Source: Syntrophales bacterium (GTDB lineage Bacteria > Desulfobacterota > Syntrophia > Syntrophales > UBA2210). From it: 13,438 nucleotides of DNA. The stretch is from positions 1 to 13,438 of the forward strand of contig JAUSPK010000040.1 of the NCBI GenBank assembly GCA_030655735.1, read 5' to 3'. Shown one piece after another: positions 1 through 5,908 of this stretch (positions within the stretch are counted from its first letter, which is position 1; the number at the start of each line of letters is the position of its first letter). The notes under the pieces were generated by a model, which saw only the letters and a list, made by a program, of their open reading frames with translations, was not told where the DNA came from and did not search any database. The position numbers and the translations under genes are program-made.

Positions 1-104
1 AGGCCCACGAACGCCGAGGTTTCGAGGAAGGTCACGAGGAAGAGGGCGTAATACCCTCCGGGGTGCAGGTGAGAAACAAAAAAATTGGCTAGCGTTGTCT
101 CCAT
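1..104 (-). CDS. DedA-family membrane protein, N-terminal fragment
   Basis: Only the first 34 codons are in the window; the gene continues past the left edge. The translation begins METTLANFFVSHLH and runs into a hydrophobic stretch with FLETSAFVGL. This matches the first conserved block of DedA/SNARE-associated (VTT-domain) proteins, where a Glu-Ser/Thr pair precedes a Pro-Gly-Glu motif that would lie just outside. DedA proteins are polytopic inner-membrane proteins implicated in lipid carrier flipping and envelope homeostasis; this is family knowledge. The ATG at 102-104 (minus strand) has an AGAAAGG-like ribosome site about ten bases upstream. It lies 35 bases downstream of the TerC-family gene on the same strand, so the two are probably co-transcribed. 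The family call rests on a short segment and is moderate. Confidence 0.65.
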   Translation of the reverse strand, partial: METTLANFFVSHLHPGGYYALFLVTFLETSAFVG

Positions 105-139
105 GTCTGTATACCTTTCTTCCCGGAGCTATACGATTG

Positions 140-892
140 TCAGGCTACTCGCCGGGGGCGGGGCTTTCTCAGATGCACCGGTTCGGCCTGTTTTTTAATC
201 ATCTTCAGGTTCAGCATCTCGACGCAGATCGAGAACATCACGGCAAAGTAGATGTAGCCCTTGGGGATGTGAAAGCCCATGCCTTCCGCCACGAGGGTCA
301 CGCCTATCAGGATGAGAAAGCTCAGGGCGAGCATCTTTATGGTCGGGTGGGTATCGACAAAAGCGCCTATCGGCCCCGCGGCGAACATCATGACCCCGAC
401 GGCGATGACAATCGCGAGGATCATGATGTGGACATGCTGGGCAAGACCCACGGCGGTGATCACCGAGTCGAGGGAAAAGATGACGTCGAGCACCATGATC
501 TCCATAAGGACGCCGAAGAAACTCTTCGCCGCGTGGCCTCCGGCGCGCAGCCCCTCTTCACTTTCAAGACTGTCATGAATCGCAAGCGTACTCTTGACAA
601 ACAGGAAGATACCGCCCCCTATCAGGATGAAATCGCGTCCCGAAAACTCATGCCCCAAAAGGGTGATCAGCGGCGTGGTCAGGGTCATGATCCACACGAG
701 GGAGAGGAGAAGCGCGATCCGGCTTATCATCGCCAGGGCGAGACCGATTATCCGCGCCTTCTGCCTCCGCTGTTCAGGCAGACGACTCACCATGACGGAG
801 ATAAAGATGATGTTGTCGATACCCAGCACGATCTCCAACGCCGTCAGGGTTGCGAGCGCAACCCACGCCTGAGGTTCAAATACCCATTCCAT
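140..892 (-). CDS. TerC family integral membrane protein
   Basis: A 250-residue polytopic membrane protein of the TerC family (PF03741). Family members are linked to metal (Mn2+) export or metalation of secreted proteins, and some to tellurite resistance. The visible signature is the acidic membrane motif LEIVLGIDN (Glu20, Asp26, Asn27) in the first helix and its pseudo-repeat DVIFSLDSV (Asp136, Asp142) in the middle of the protein. About seven hydrophobic segments can be counted, and the C-terminus is basic (LRKPRPRRVA). No CBS or CorC domain is fused, so this is the short TerC form. The ATG at 892 is preceded by AGGAGC six bases upstream. It follows the QW-motif gene by 21 bases and precedes the DedA gene by 35, consistent with one operon. 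The family assignment is secure; the transported ion cannot be read from sequence. Confidence 0.92.
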   Translation of the reverse strand: MEWVFEPQAWVALATLTALEIVLGIDNIIFISVMVSRLPEQRRQKARIIGLALAMISRIALLLSLVWIMTLTTPLITLLGHEFSGRDFILIGGGIFLFVKSTLAIHDSLESEEGLRAGGHAAKSFFGVLMEIMVLDVIFSLDSVITAVGLAQHVHIMILAIVIAVGVMMFAAGPIGAFVDTHPTIKMLALSFLILIGVTLVAEGMGFHIPKGYIYFAVMFSICVEMLNLKMIKKQAEPVHLRKPRPRRVA

Positions 893-913
893 GGTATGCT
901 CCTGTGGTTAATT

Positions 914-1726
914 CTATTTCAATATCCCTTTTTTTCTGAGGGCATGCACAACAAGAAAGGTGTCCCATTCGCGCTGCGCACGGCCCCAGGTTCCGTCGGT
1001 ATGCTGAGTCTCGGCAAGGTACTCGAAGGCCCGGCGCACCTGCCTTTCGGCCGCCTCCGAATCGAGGTGGGCCAGGGCGTTGACCGTCTGGTACAAGGGG
1101 ACGGCCTTCCCCCACCGTCCCGACTCCTCCTGGACCCGGGACAATCTTGTGACAAGCCTCTTCGTGGCGGCATCGCGGGAATAGACGGGATGCACGACAA
1201 GGGCCCGCAGGATATTGTTTGCCGAGGACCAGCCGGGGGGGTGACGTCCTTTGGTGAGGACCCGGAGGGACAGCCATTCATACATGCCGAGAACGCTGGT
1301 ATCATGCGCCCGTCCGAAGGCGTTGGCCAGGAAGAGGGTCGCCCCCATGACAAAGAGATGAAAGTCCCCCGGGGTAAAGGGGAGCGAATGGATCCTTCCG
1401 CTGCCCAGATCCTCGCCCGGGATGGATTGACCCTTTGTCACGCACAGCGCCCTTGCGACAAGCCAGTCCAGGGCAGCATCGATGGGTTGATTCGGTTCCC
1501 GGATCGTCAGATGGAGGCCGAAGAGGCGTCGTACCGTTTCGACGATGGAACCCTGCCAGGAGCCGCCCGGGGATTGCCCCGCGAGAAGCGCCTGCGCGAC
1601 TCTCTGAAAGTCTAGCTTCCACTGGGGTGTCTGTTCCTGATCCAGCCATTTCTTCCGGGCGTAGATTCCGACAGGCGAGGGGTTGTATGCAAATATTGCA
1701 TAGGGATTATAACGGATTTTCATCAT
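914..1726 (-). CDS. QW-motif alpha/alpha-toroid protein (prenyltransferase/squalene oxidase-repeat like), function unknown
   Basis: This 270-residue protein carries three QxxxGxW (QW) motifs: QSPGGSW at 51-57, QEESGRW at 199-205 and QHTDGTW at 241-247. The QW motif marks the alpha/alpha-toroid fold shared by squalene-hopene cyclases, protein prenyltransferases and related repeat proteins. It is less than half the length of a squalene-hopene cyclase. I see no DxDD catalytic motif and no zinc-site pattern of a prenyltransferase, so it is probably not a classical cyclase. No signal peptide or membrane span is evident. The start ATG at 1726 has a near-perfect AAGGAGGT site six bases upstream; a second ATG follows immediately. 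It sits 89 bases after the aldo/keto reductase and 21 bases before TerC on the same strand. The fold call is fairly firm; the function is unknown. Confidence 0.8.
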   Translation of the reverse strand: MMKIRYNPYAIFAYNPSPVGIYARKKWLDQEQTPQWKLDFQRVAQALLAGQSPGGSWQGSIVETVRRLFGLHLTIREPNQPIDAALDWLVARALCVTKGQSIPGEDLGSGRIHSLPFTPGDFHLFVMGATLFLANAFGRAHDTSVLGMYEWLSLRVLTKGRHPPGWSSANNILRALVVHPVYSRDAATKRLVTRLSRVQEESGRWGKAVPLYQTVNALAHLDSEAAERQVRRAFEYLAETQHTDGTWGRAQREWDTFLVVHALRKKGILK

Positions 1727-1732
1727 ACCCGC

Positions 1733-1740
1733 ACCTCCTT
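1733..1740 (-). promoter_or_regulatory. Strong ribosome binding site deciding the QW-protein start
   Basis: On the minus strand this reads AAGGAGGT, a near-complete match to the anti-16S sequence. It lies six bases before the first of two tandem ATG codons and fixes the start of the QW-motif protein at 1726. Confidence 0.75.
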
Positions 1741-1815
1741 CCCTGCCATGTAACCATTCGTCTGTTACGACTACATTCCTTTAACGCATTATCAGAAACG
1801 TTCTTTCTCTGTATT

Positions 1816-2811
1816 CTACAGCGCGTATTGTTCGATGGCGGCTCGCATGGTCTCGAGCTCTCCCTCACTCAGCGTGACATCACCGGCGGCGGCATTTTCC
1901 CGCGCCTGCTCTTCCGATCGGGCACCCACCAGCGCGTGCGTACATCCGGACTGCGAAAGGGTCCAGGCAATCACCAACTGGGGGAGAGAAACCCCTTTAT
2001 CCCCCGCAATCGGTTCGAACAGATCCAGCATGGCCCGTATCTTCTCTCGATTTTCAGGGCTGAACCGGGTGTTAAAGTTTCTCTGATCTCCGTTTCCGAA
2101 CGTGCGTTCCGGCCCGACCTTACCGGTTAGGAGTCCCTGTCCCAGCGGTGAATAGGCAAGGAAACCTAGACCCCGTTGGGCGCAGGCTGGCAGATTCGCC
2201 TCCTCGTGCTTCCGGTCGAGCATGGAAAAGAGCTCCTGGTCCGTATCGAGTTGCCCCACGGCCTGATATTCGTCCATGTGCGCCGGTGTCGCGTTGGAAC
2301 AACCAATAGCCCTGATCTTCCCCTCATCCTTCAGCTTCAGCAGTTCGGCCATGGTGTCGGATATGGGCGTTGAGGGATCCTGCCAATGCGTCTGGAGAAG
2401 ATCGATATGGTCGGTGTGGAGTCTCCTGAGACTTTGCTCCACCTCGTAGCGGATTGTATCCGGGGCAAGGCACTGATACACCTTGATCGTTCCCTTTTTG
2501 GTGAGGTGGTTTTCGTCGGAGGTAAAGAAGAGATTGCCGCGGGCCTCATGCCAGATCATCCCGCACTTTGTCGCGAGGACGACCCTGTCGCGTCTGTCGC
2601 GGACGGCCTCACCGACGAGCTCCTCCGAAACGCCGAATCCGTATACAGGCGCCGTATCGATGAGGGTAACCCCCTCATCAATGGCGGTGTGGATCGCCTT
2701 GATCGCGTCCGCCCTTTCTACGCCCCCCCACATCCATCCGCCGATCGCCCAGGTGCCGATACCAACTACCGAGGCCTGGATGCCCGAGGGTCCCAATTCC
2801 CTGAATTTCAT
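1816..2811 (-). CDS. Aldo/keto reductase
   Basis: A 331-residue NAD(P)H-dependent oxidoreductase of the aldo/keto reductase superfamily, a TIM barrel that reduces aldehydes or ketones in the cytosol. The catalytic tetrad is visible as Asp52 and Tyr57 (IDTAPVYG), Lys82 (LATKCG) and His142 (LLQTHWQDP). The conserved GCSN (170-173) and the cofactor-phosphate loop GARSEEQARENAA near residue 296 are also present. Length and motif order fit the family, and nothing appears truncated. The ATG at 2811 follows a G-rich leader. It lies 67 bases downstream of the flavin reductase-like gene and 89 upstream of the QW-motif gene, all on the minus strand. The substrate cannot be inferred. The best guess is a general aldehyde reductase of the larger bacterial type rather than an AKR1-type enzyme. 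Confidence 0.95.
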   Translation of the reverse strand: MKFRELGPSGIQASVVGIGTWAIGGWMWGGVERADAIKAIHTAIDEGVTLIDTAPVYGFGVSEELVGEAVRDRRDRVVLATKCGMIWHEARGNLFFTSDENHLTKKGTIKVYQCLAPDTIRYEVEQSLRRLHTDHIDLLQTHWQDPSTPISDTMAELLKLKDEGKIRAIGCSNATPAHMDEYQAVGQLDTDQELFSMLDRKHEEANLPACAQRGLGFLAYSPLGQGLLTGKVGPERTFGNGDQRNFNTRFSPENREKIRAMLDLFEPIAGDKGVSLPQLVIAWTLSQSGCTHALVGARSEEQARENAAAGDVTLSEGELETMRAAIEQYAL

Positions 2812-2878
2812 ACCGCCACCCCCCCCTTTTTGCTTTTGCCCCCAAAGCGCTCCTCAACGGGTACAAGGATAATCCCCC

Positions 2879-3394
2879 TCAGCCCACGTATGCAGCCTCA
2901 CCTGCGGCTCGCACGATCTCCCCGTAATAGATACGGTGATAATCCTTCTGTGGATAGTTCTCTTCTATAGCGCCGCTCAGGAAGTTCTCCGGATTCATAT
3001 CCTGCCAGTAGGTCTTCCGGCACTCCAGAATCAGTTCCGCCTCCTTGTAGGCGGGAGCCTCCACCACCTTCGATTTCACAACGGTCAATCTCGACTCGGC
3101 GACCTTGTCGGAGTCCCTCCCCGACTTCGTTCCCAGAACCATCAGCGCCTCTTTGCAGCTTTCGGGAAAGGCGCAGAGGGTAAAGGTTGGATATTTTTCC
3201 ATGTACTGGAGGGTATGGCGGCCGGGCCTGACCACCACCTGGACGAAGGGCCTGCCCCACATGCCGCCTATGGAACCCCATCCCACCGTCATGGAATTGA
3301 AATCTTCAAAGGTCCCGGATGTCAGCACGAGCCACTGTTTCAACCATATGCCCGCGCTCCTCAACTGCAATTTACCTGCATCGATCTCTTTCAC
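2879..3394 (-). CDS. Flavin reductase-like FMN-binding split-barrel protein
   Basis: A 171-residue protein resembling the flavin reductase-like domain (PF01613). Visible signatures are WLVLTSG near residue 21, the FMN-binding NSMTVGWG (33-40), the strand VQVVVRPGRHT, and YHRIYYGEI at 152-160 near the C-terminus. Such proteins bind FMN and act as NAD(P)H:flavin oxidoreductases or related flavoproteins. In anaerobes many are small flavoproteins of unknown partner. The start is a GTG at 3392-3394 with a GGGGAG ribosome site just upstream; no better in-frame ATG lies near. It is probably the first gene of the minus-strand operon that continues into the aldo/keto reductase. It is divergent from the AhpD-like gene across a 182-bp promoter region. 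The family call is good; the physiological substrate is unknown. Confidence 0.85.
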   Translation of the reverse strand: MKEIDAGKLQLRSAGIWLKQWLVLTSGTFEDFNSMTVGWGSIGGMWGRPFVQVVVRPGRHTLQYMEKYPTFTLCAFPESCKEALMVLGTKSGRDSDKVAESRLTVVKSKVVEAPAYKEAELILECRKTYWQDMNPENFLSGAIEENYPQKDYHRIYYGEIVRAAGEAAYVG

Positions 3395-3462
3395 GTATCT
3401 CCCCTCTCTTTATCTTTGATAACAGCTACGCTCCCGACGCTGTCTGTCTCTATATCTGTGGC

Positions 3463-3491
3463 ATAATACAAAAGTATCTACACCGAATCAA
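3463..3491 (-). promoter_or_regulatory. Putative sigma70-type promoter for the flavin reductase operon
   Basis: On the minus strand a -35-like TTGATT (3486-3491) is separated by 17 bases from a -10-like TATTAT (3463-3468). Both are close to consensus and spacing is ideal. Transcription would begin near 3456 and give a leader of about 60 bases before the GTG start. This is seen in sequence; activity is inferred. Confidence 0.5.
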
Positions 3492-3494
3492 GGA

Positions 3495-3523
3495 TTGTGT
3501 CTATCGAACATTGTTGATAGTAT
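3495..3523 (+). promoter_or_regulatory. Weak candidate promoter for the AhpD-like gene
   Basis: TTGTGT (3495-3500) and TAGTAT (3518-3523) are 17 bases apart, about 55 bases before the gene start. The match is only partial. The -35 element sits back to back, three bases away, with that of the divergent flavin reductase promoter. Confidence 0.3.
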
Positions 3524-3576
3524 TGCGCCATTCCGCAAGTGAAACTTCGTCAGCATAACAGGGAAAAGGAGGCAGC

Positions 3577-3903
3577 ATGAAGGAACATTTTTATTCCAAA
3601 GACAGTCTCGCAAGCATCGGAAAACTCTTTGAGCTGAAACCCGAGGTCGCCGCATCGTTTGTAACGTTTGACCAGAAGGTTTTCGCAAAAGGGGTGCTGA
3701 GCGAAAAGACCAAAGAGCTGATCGCCATCGGCGCGGCCCACGTTACCAGATGCCCTTACTGTATCGAGGCCCATGTCAACCGCGCGAAGGCGGTGGGGGC
3801 ATCGGACGAAGAAATCGCAGAGGCCGTCTTTGTCGGGATAGCAATGAACGCCGGCGCCGCCTTTGCTCATTCGTGCTTCGCAATGGAGTGCCTCAAGGAA
3901 TAA
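3577..3903 (+). CDS. Carboxymuconolactone decarboxylase / AhpD-like family protein
   Basis: A 108-residue small helical protein of the CMD family (PF02627), the AhpD-like redox type. It shows the CxxCxxxH active site as Cys59-Pro-Tyr-Cys62 and His66. It also has Glu47, twelve residues before the first cysteine, where AhpD places its proton-relay glutamate. This conserved arrangement indicates thiol-disulfide or peroxidase activity rather than lactone decarboxylation. Members usually work as homo-oligomers in the cytosol. The ATG at 3577 has a textbook AAGGAGG site (3566-3572) four bases upstream. The gene stands alone on the plus strand, divergent from the flavin reductase operon and convergent with the C_GCAxxG_C_C gene, which ends 25 bases away. 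Its electron donor cannot be told from context. The family call is very secure. Confidence 0.93.
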   Translation: MKEHFYSKDSLASIGKLFELKPEVAASFVTFDQKVFAKGVLSEKTKELIAIGAAHVTRCPYCIEAHVNRAKAVGASDEEIAEAVFVGIAMNAGAAFAHSCFAMECLKE

Positions 3904-3928
3904 TGGGCATGTCCCGGAACTTCGGGCG

Positions 3929-4456
3929 TTATGATTGCGCTGCCTTCCGGGCCTGCCGCTCCCGCTCATCGAGGATAATCTGTGTGGCCATCCGCGCCGT
4001 CTCCCCCACCAGCGTTGAGCATTTCTCGGGGAGACCGGCCTTGAAGGCAGCCTTCATCTCCTCGGGATCGTATAGATTGTAGAACCGCCCTATCGTCTTT
4101 TCCTGTATATTTGCACACCGGCAGGTGCCGTATTTTTCGACAAACTGGTCGTGCAGCTTCTTGGACAGGATGCAGGCATGGAGCTGTTTCATCATGTCGC
4201 CGAACTCTTCCCGCGACCTGCCGAAGAAATAGCTGATCGCCATCGCCCCCCCAGACAGGGCCCCGCAATGCCCGTCACCGGTGAGTCCGACACCGTCGGC
4301 AAGTCCCGTGGCGGCCCTGAACACCCCCTCATCTTCAACGCCAAGGGCCTCGAAGATACCGGCTATCGTACACTGTCCGCATCCGCCGCTTCTCAGTTCA
4401 TGCTGTTTCGCCTTGTGAAATGCCGCGTCCAGGATCTTGTCCTTCGTCTCACTCAT
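3929..4456 (-). CDS. C_GCAxxG_C_C family (Cys-rich, probable redox) protein
   Basis: A 175-residue protein fitting the C_GCAxxG_C_C family (TIGR01909), cysteine-rich proteins common in anaerobes and of unproven but probably redox function. Visible features are a CxxC near the N-terminus (Cys26, Cys29 in GGCGQCT), the central GHCGALSGG block with Cys64, Cys95 in a helix, a second close pair Cys112/Cys114 (TCRC) and Cys146. There is no signal peptide or membrane span, so it is cytosolic. The C-terminus is charged. The ATG at 4456 has AAAGGAGG about ten bases upstream. It follows the LysE-like gene by 93 bases on the same strand and converges on the AhpD-like gene. The neighbourhood of thiol and flavin proteins suggests a shared redox theme, but this is inference. 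Confidence 0.85.
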   Translation of the reverse strand: MSETKDKILDAAFHKAKQHELRSGGCGQCTIAGIFEALGVEDEGVFRAATGLADGVGLTGDGHCGALSGGAMAISYFFGRSREEFGDMMKQLHACILSKKLHDQFVEKYGTCRCANIQEKTIGRFYNLYDPEEMKAAFKAGLPEKCSTLVGETARMATQIILDERERQARKAAQS

Positions 4457-4494
4457 AGGGATAGCCCCTCCTTTGGAGTTTTTACTGTCGTCTC

Positions 4495-4523
4495 ACCTTA
4501 GGAAATACGGGGCGAAAGGTCAA
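4495..4523 (-). promoter_or_regulatory. Weak candidate promoter for the C_GCAxxG_C_C gene
   Basis: On the minus strand TTGACC (4518-4523) lies 17 bases from TAAGGT (4495-4500) in the gap after the LysE-like gene. The -35 match is good and the -10 is poor, so the gene may instead be read through from upstream. Confidence 0.25.
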
Positions 4524-4549
4524 CCGAATAAACGGGGATGACCCGCCTC

Positions 4550-5182
4550 TTATACGAGATACCGTATTCCGGTCACCCCGAAATAGATCCCGAAGAAGAT
4601 GAGCAGGACGGCGCAGGCGCCGATAATGCCCCGATAGGTCCGGTCGCTGATATACCTCTTCCCCCGTGAAACGAAAAGTGAGACGGCGCTGTACCACACC
4701 AGATCCGACAGGATGTGCCCGGTAAAAAAGACCGCCACACCGATGAATCCGAATTGCATCGAAACAATGACATAGCCCAGGCCTATGGTCGCCCACCAGA
4801 TGATCCAGTACGGATTCGCCAGGCTCGTCAGGATACCCGCCGTTACCGGGCCGCCCCAGGCGCTTTTCCCGCTTGAAAGGTCAAGTCTGAGGTGCCGTAT
4901 CCCCCTGAGCATGTCGAATGACATCCAGAGCAGAACCGCGCCCCCCGTTATTCCGACAATCCCCAGCAATCCGGGTTTTTTGATCAGATCCGCAAAACCC
5001 AGGACAAGGAACAGAAGCAATGTTATCTCAAGAATGGCGTGGCCCAGGACGATCAGCGGCCCGGCCCAGAAGCCCCTCCGGGTGGTTTCACTTATGGCTA
5101 TGGTCAGCACCGGTCCGGGCATCAGCGCCCCAGACAGGCCAATGATAAAAGAGGATATAAATATGGCTGCCAGTTTTTCCAC
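4550..5182 (-). CDS. LysE family transporter
   Basis: A 210-residue inner-membrane protein of the LysE/RhtB exporter superfamily (PF01810), whose characterised members export amino acids such as lysine, arginine, homoserine or threonine. About six hydrophobic segments are present. Family landmarks include ALMPGPVL in the first helix (Met21-Pro-Gly-Pro24) and ANPYWIIWW around residues 122-130, in the position of the usual Asn-Pro motif. The start is a GTG at 5180-5182, with GAGGG about ten bases upstream; no in-frame ATG gives a better N-terminus. A perfect hairpin lies upstream in its leader or promoter. It is followed on the same strand by the C_GCAxxG_C_C gene. The substrate is not predictable from sequence. 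Confidence in the family is high. Confidence 0.92.
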   Translation of the reverse strand: MEKLAAIFISSFIIGLSGALMPGPVLTIAISETTRRGFWAGPLIVLGHAILEITLLLFLVLGFADLIKKPGLLGIVGITGGAVLLWMSFDMLRGIRHLRLDLSSGKSAWGGPVTAGILTSLANPYWIIWWATIGLGYVIVSMQFGFIGVAVFFTGHILSDLVWYSAVSLFVSRGKRYISDRTYRGIIGACAVLLIFFGIYFGVTGIRYLV

Positions 5183-5206
5183 TCTTGGGTTTCCCTCTCA
5201 TATAAA

Positions 5207-5230
5207 CCGCTCGCCCGTGGGGGCGAGCGG
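5207..5230 (-). promoter_or_regulatory. Perfect 10-bp hairpin upstream of the LysE-like gene
   Basis: The arms 5207-5216 (CCGCTCGCCC) and 5221-5230 (GGGCGAGCGG) are exactly complementary around a four-base loop, giving a very stable GC-rich stem. It lies 24 bases before the GTG start of the LysE-like gene. There is no clean T-tract, only TTTATAT on the minus strand, so it is a poor intrinsic terminator. It could be a leader hairpin or an operator palindrome; its role is unknown. Confidence 0.5.
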
Positions 5231-5319
5231 CGCCGCGAGCTCCACTCCGGGATATTTTTGTGTCGACTTAACAGGGTGAATTATGTAGTATCATTCCCCC
5301 TTAGAGGATGCCAGACAAA

Positions 5320-5901
5320 ATGAACGAAACACCCGCACAGATCCGCATTTTTGGAGCTGTTGTCATATCCGCCCTGCTCCTGTGGGCATACGGACCGGCA
5401 GGGCCTGGCCTCCTGCAGGCTGCGGCGTTGGAAGATGGCCGCGTGAGGCTGCTCGAAGACGGGGATTATTTCCCGGCATTCATGAAGGCGGTCGACGGGG
5501 CGAAGCGTGAGATTGTCCTGTCGTTCTTTCTGTTCAAGACAAACGGGGACCGCACAAGTTATACGGACAGGCTCCTCGCCGGGCTCGTCCGCGCTGCCAA
5601 ACGGGGGGTGCGGATAAGGATTGTCCTTGAGAGAGGGAAGGACGCGAAGGATTCCCAGATTGATACGAGCAACAGGGAGACGGCTGCGAGGCTGAGACAA
5701 GAGGGAATCGACGTGGCCTTTGATTCTCCGGGGACCACCACCCATACGAAGGTGGCGGTGATAGACGGACGGTATATATTCCTCGGAAGTCACAACCTGA
5801 CAAATTCCGCGCTCAAGTATAATCATGAACTGTCCGTCTGTATTGATTCCCCGCCACTGGCGGGGGAAACCCTGAGATATATCGACTCTCTGCATAAATG
5901 A
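5320..5901 (+). CDS. Exported single-HKD phospholipase D-like protein
   Basis: A 193-residue member of the phospholipase D superfamily with one complete HKD motif: His142-x-Lys144-x4-Asp149-x6-Gly156-Ser157-x-Asn159, then Glu170. A single HKD motif is typical of Nuc-type nucleases and related phosphodiesterases that dimerise to form one active site; this is family knowledge. A hydrophobic N-terminal segment (about 9-25) followed by LLQAAALEDG looks like a signal peptide, or less likely an anchor, placing the enzyme in the periplasm. Two in-frame ATGs exist, at 5308 and 5320. GAGG directly abuts the first, so the second, with about twelve bases of spacing, is preferred, adding or losing four residues. 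The lipoprotein gene follows after 7 bases, so the two likely form an operon. Whether it cuts DNA or lipid is undecided. Confidence 0.88.
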   Translation: MNETPAQIRIFGAVVISALLLWAYGPAGPGLLQAAALEDGRVRLLEDGDYFPAFMKAVDGAKREIVLSFFLFKTNGDRTSYTDRLLAGLVRAAKRGVRIRIVLERGKDAKDSQIDTSNRETAARLRQEGIDVAFDSPGTTTHTKVAVIDGRYIFLGSHNLTNSALKYNHELSVCIDSPPLAGETLRYIDSLHK

Positions 5902-5908
5902 GAACCAT

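Noticed and set aside
95..1615. A 506-codon open frame on the plus strand opposite TerC and the QW-motif gene
   Set aside because: The opposite strand carries two clear families with motifs and ribosome sites. The plus-strand translation is rich in His, Asp, Gly and Arg with no recognisable domain, as expected of an antisense shadow in GC-rich DNA.
3913..3926. CCCG-GAACTT-CGGG hairpin between the convergent AhpD-like and C_GCAxxG_C_C genes as a terminator
   Set aside because: The stem is only four bases with no T-tract on either strand; chance is a fair explanation.
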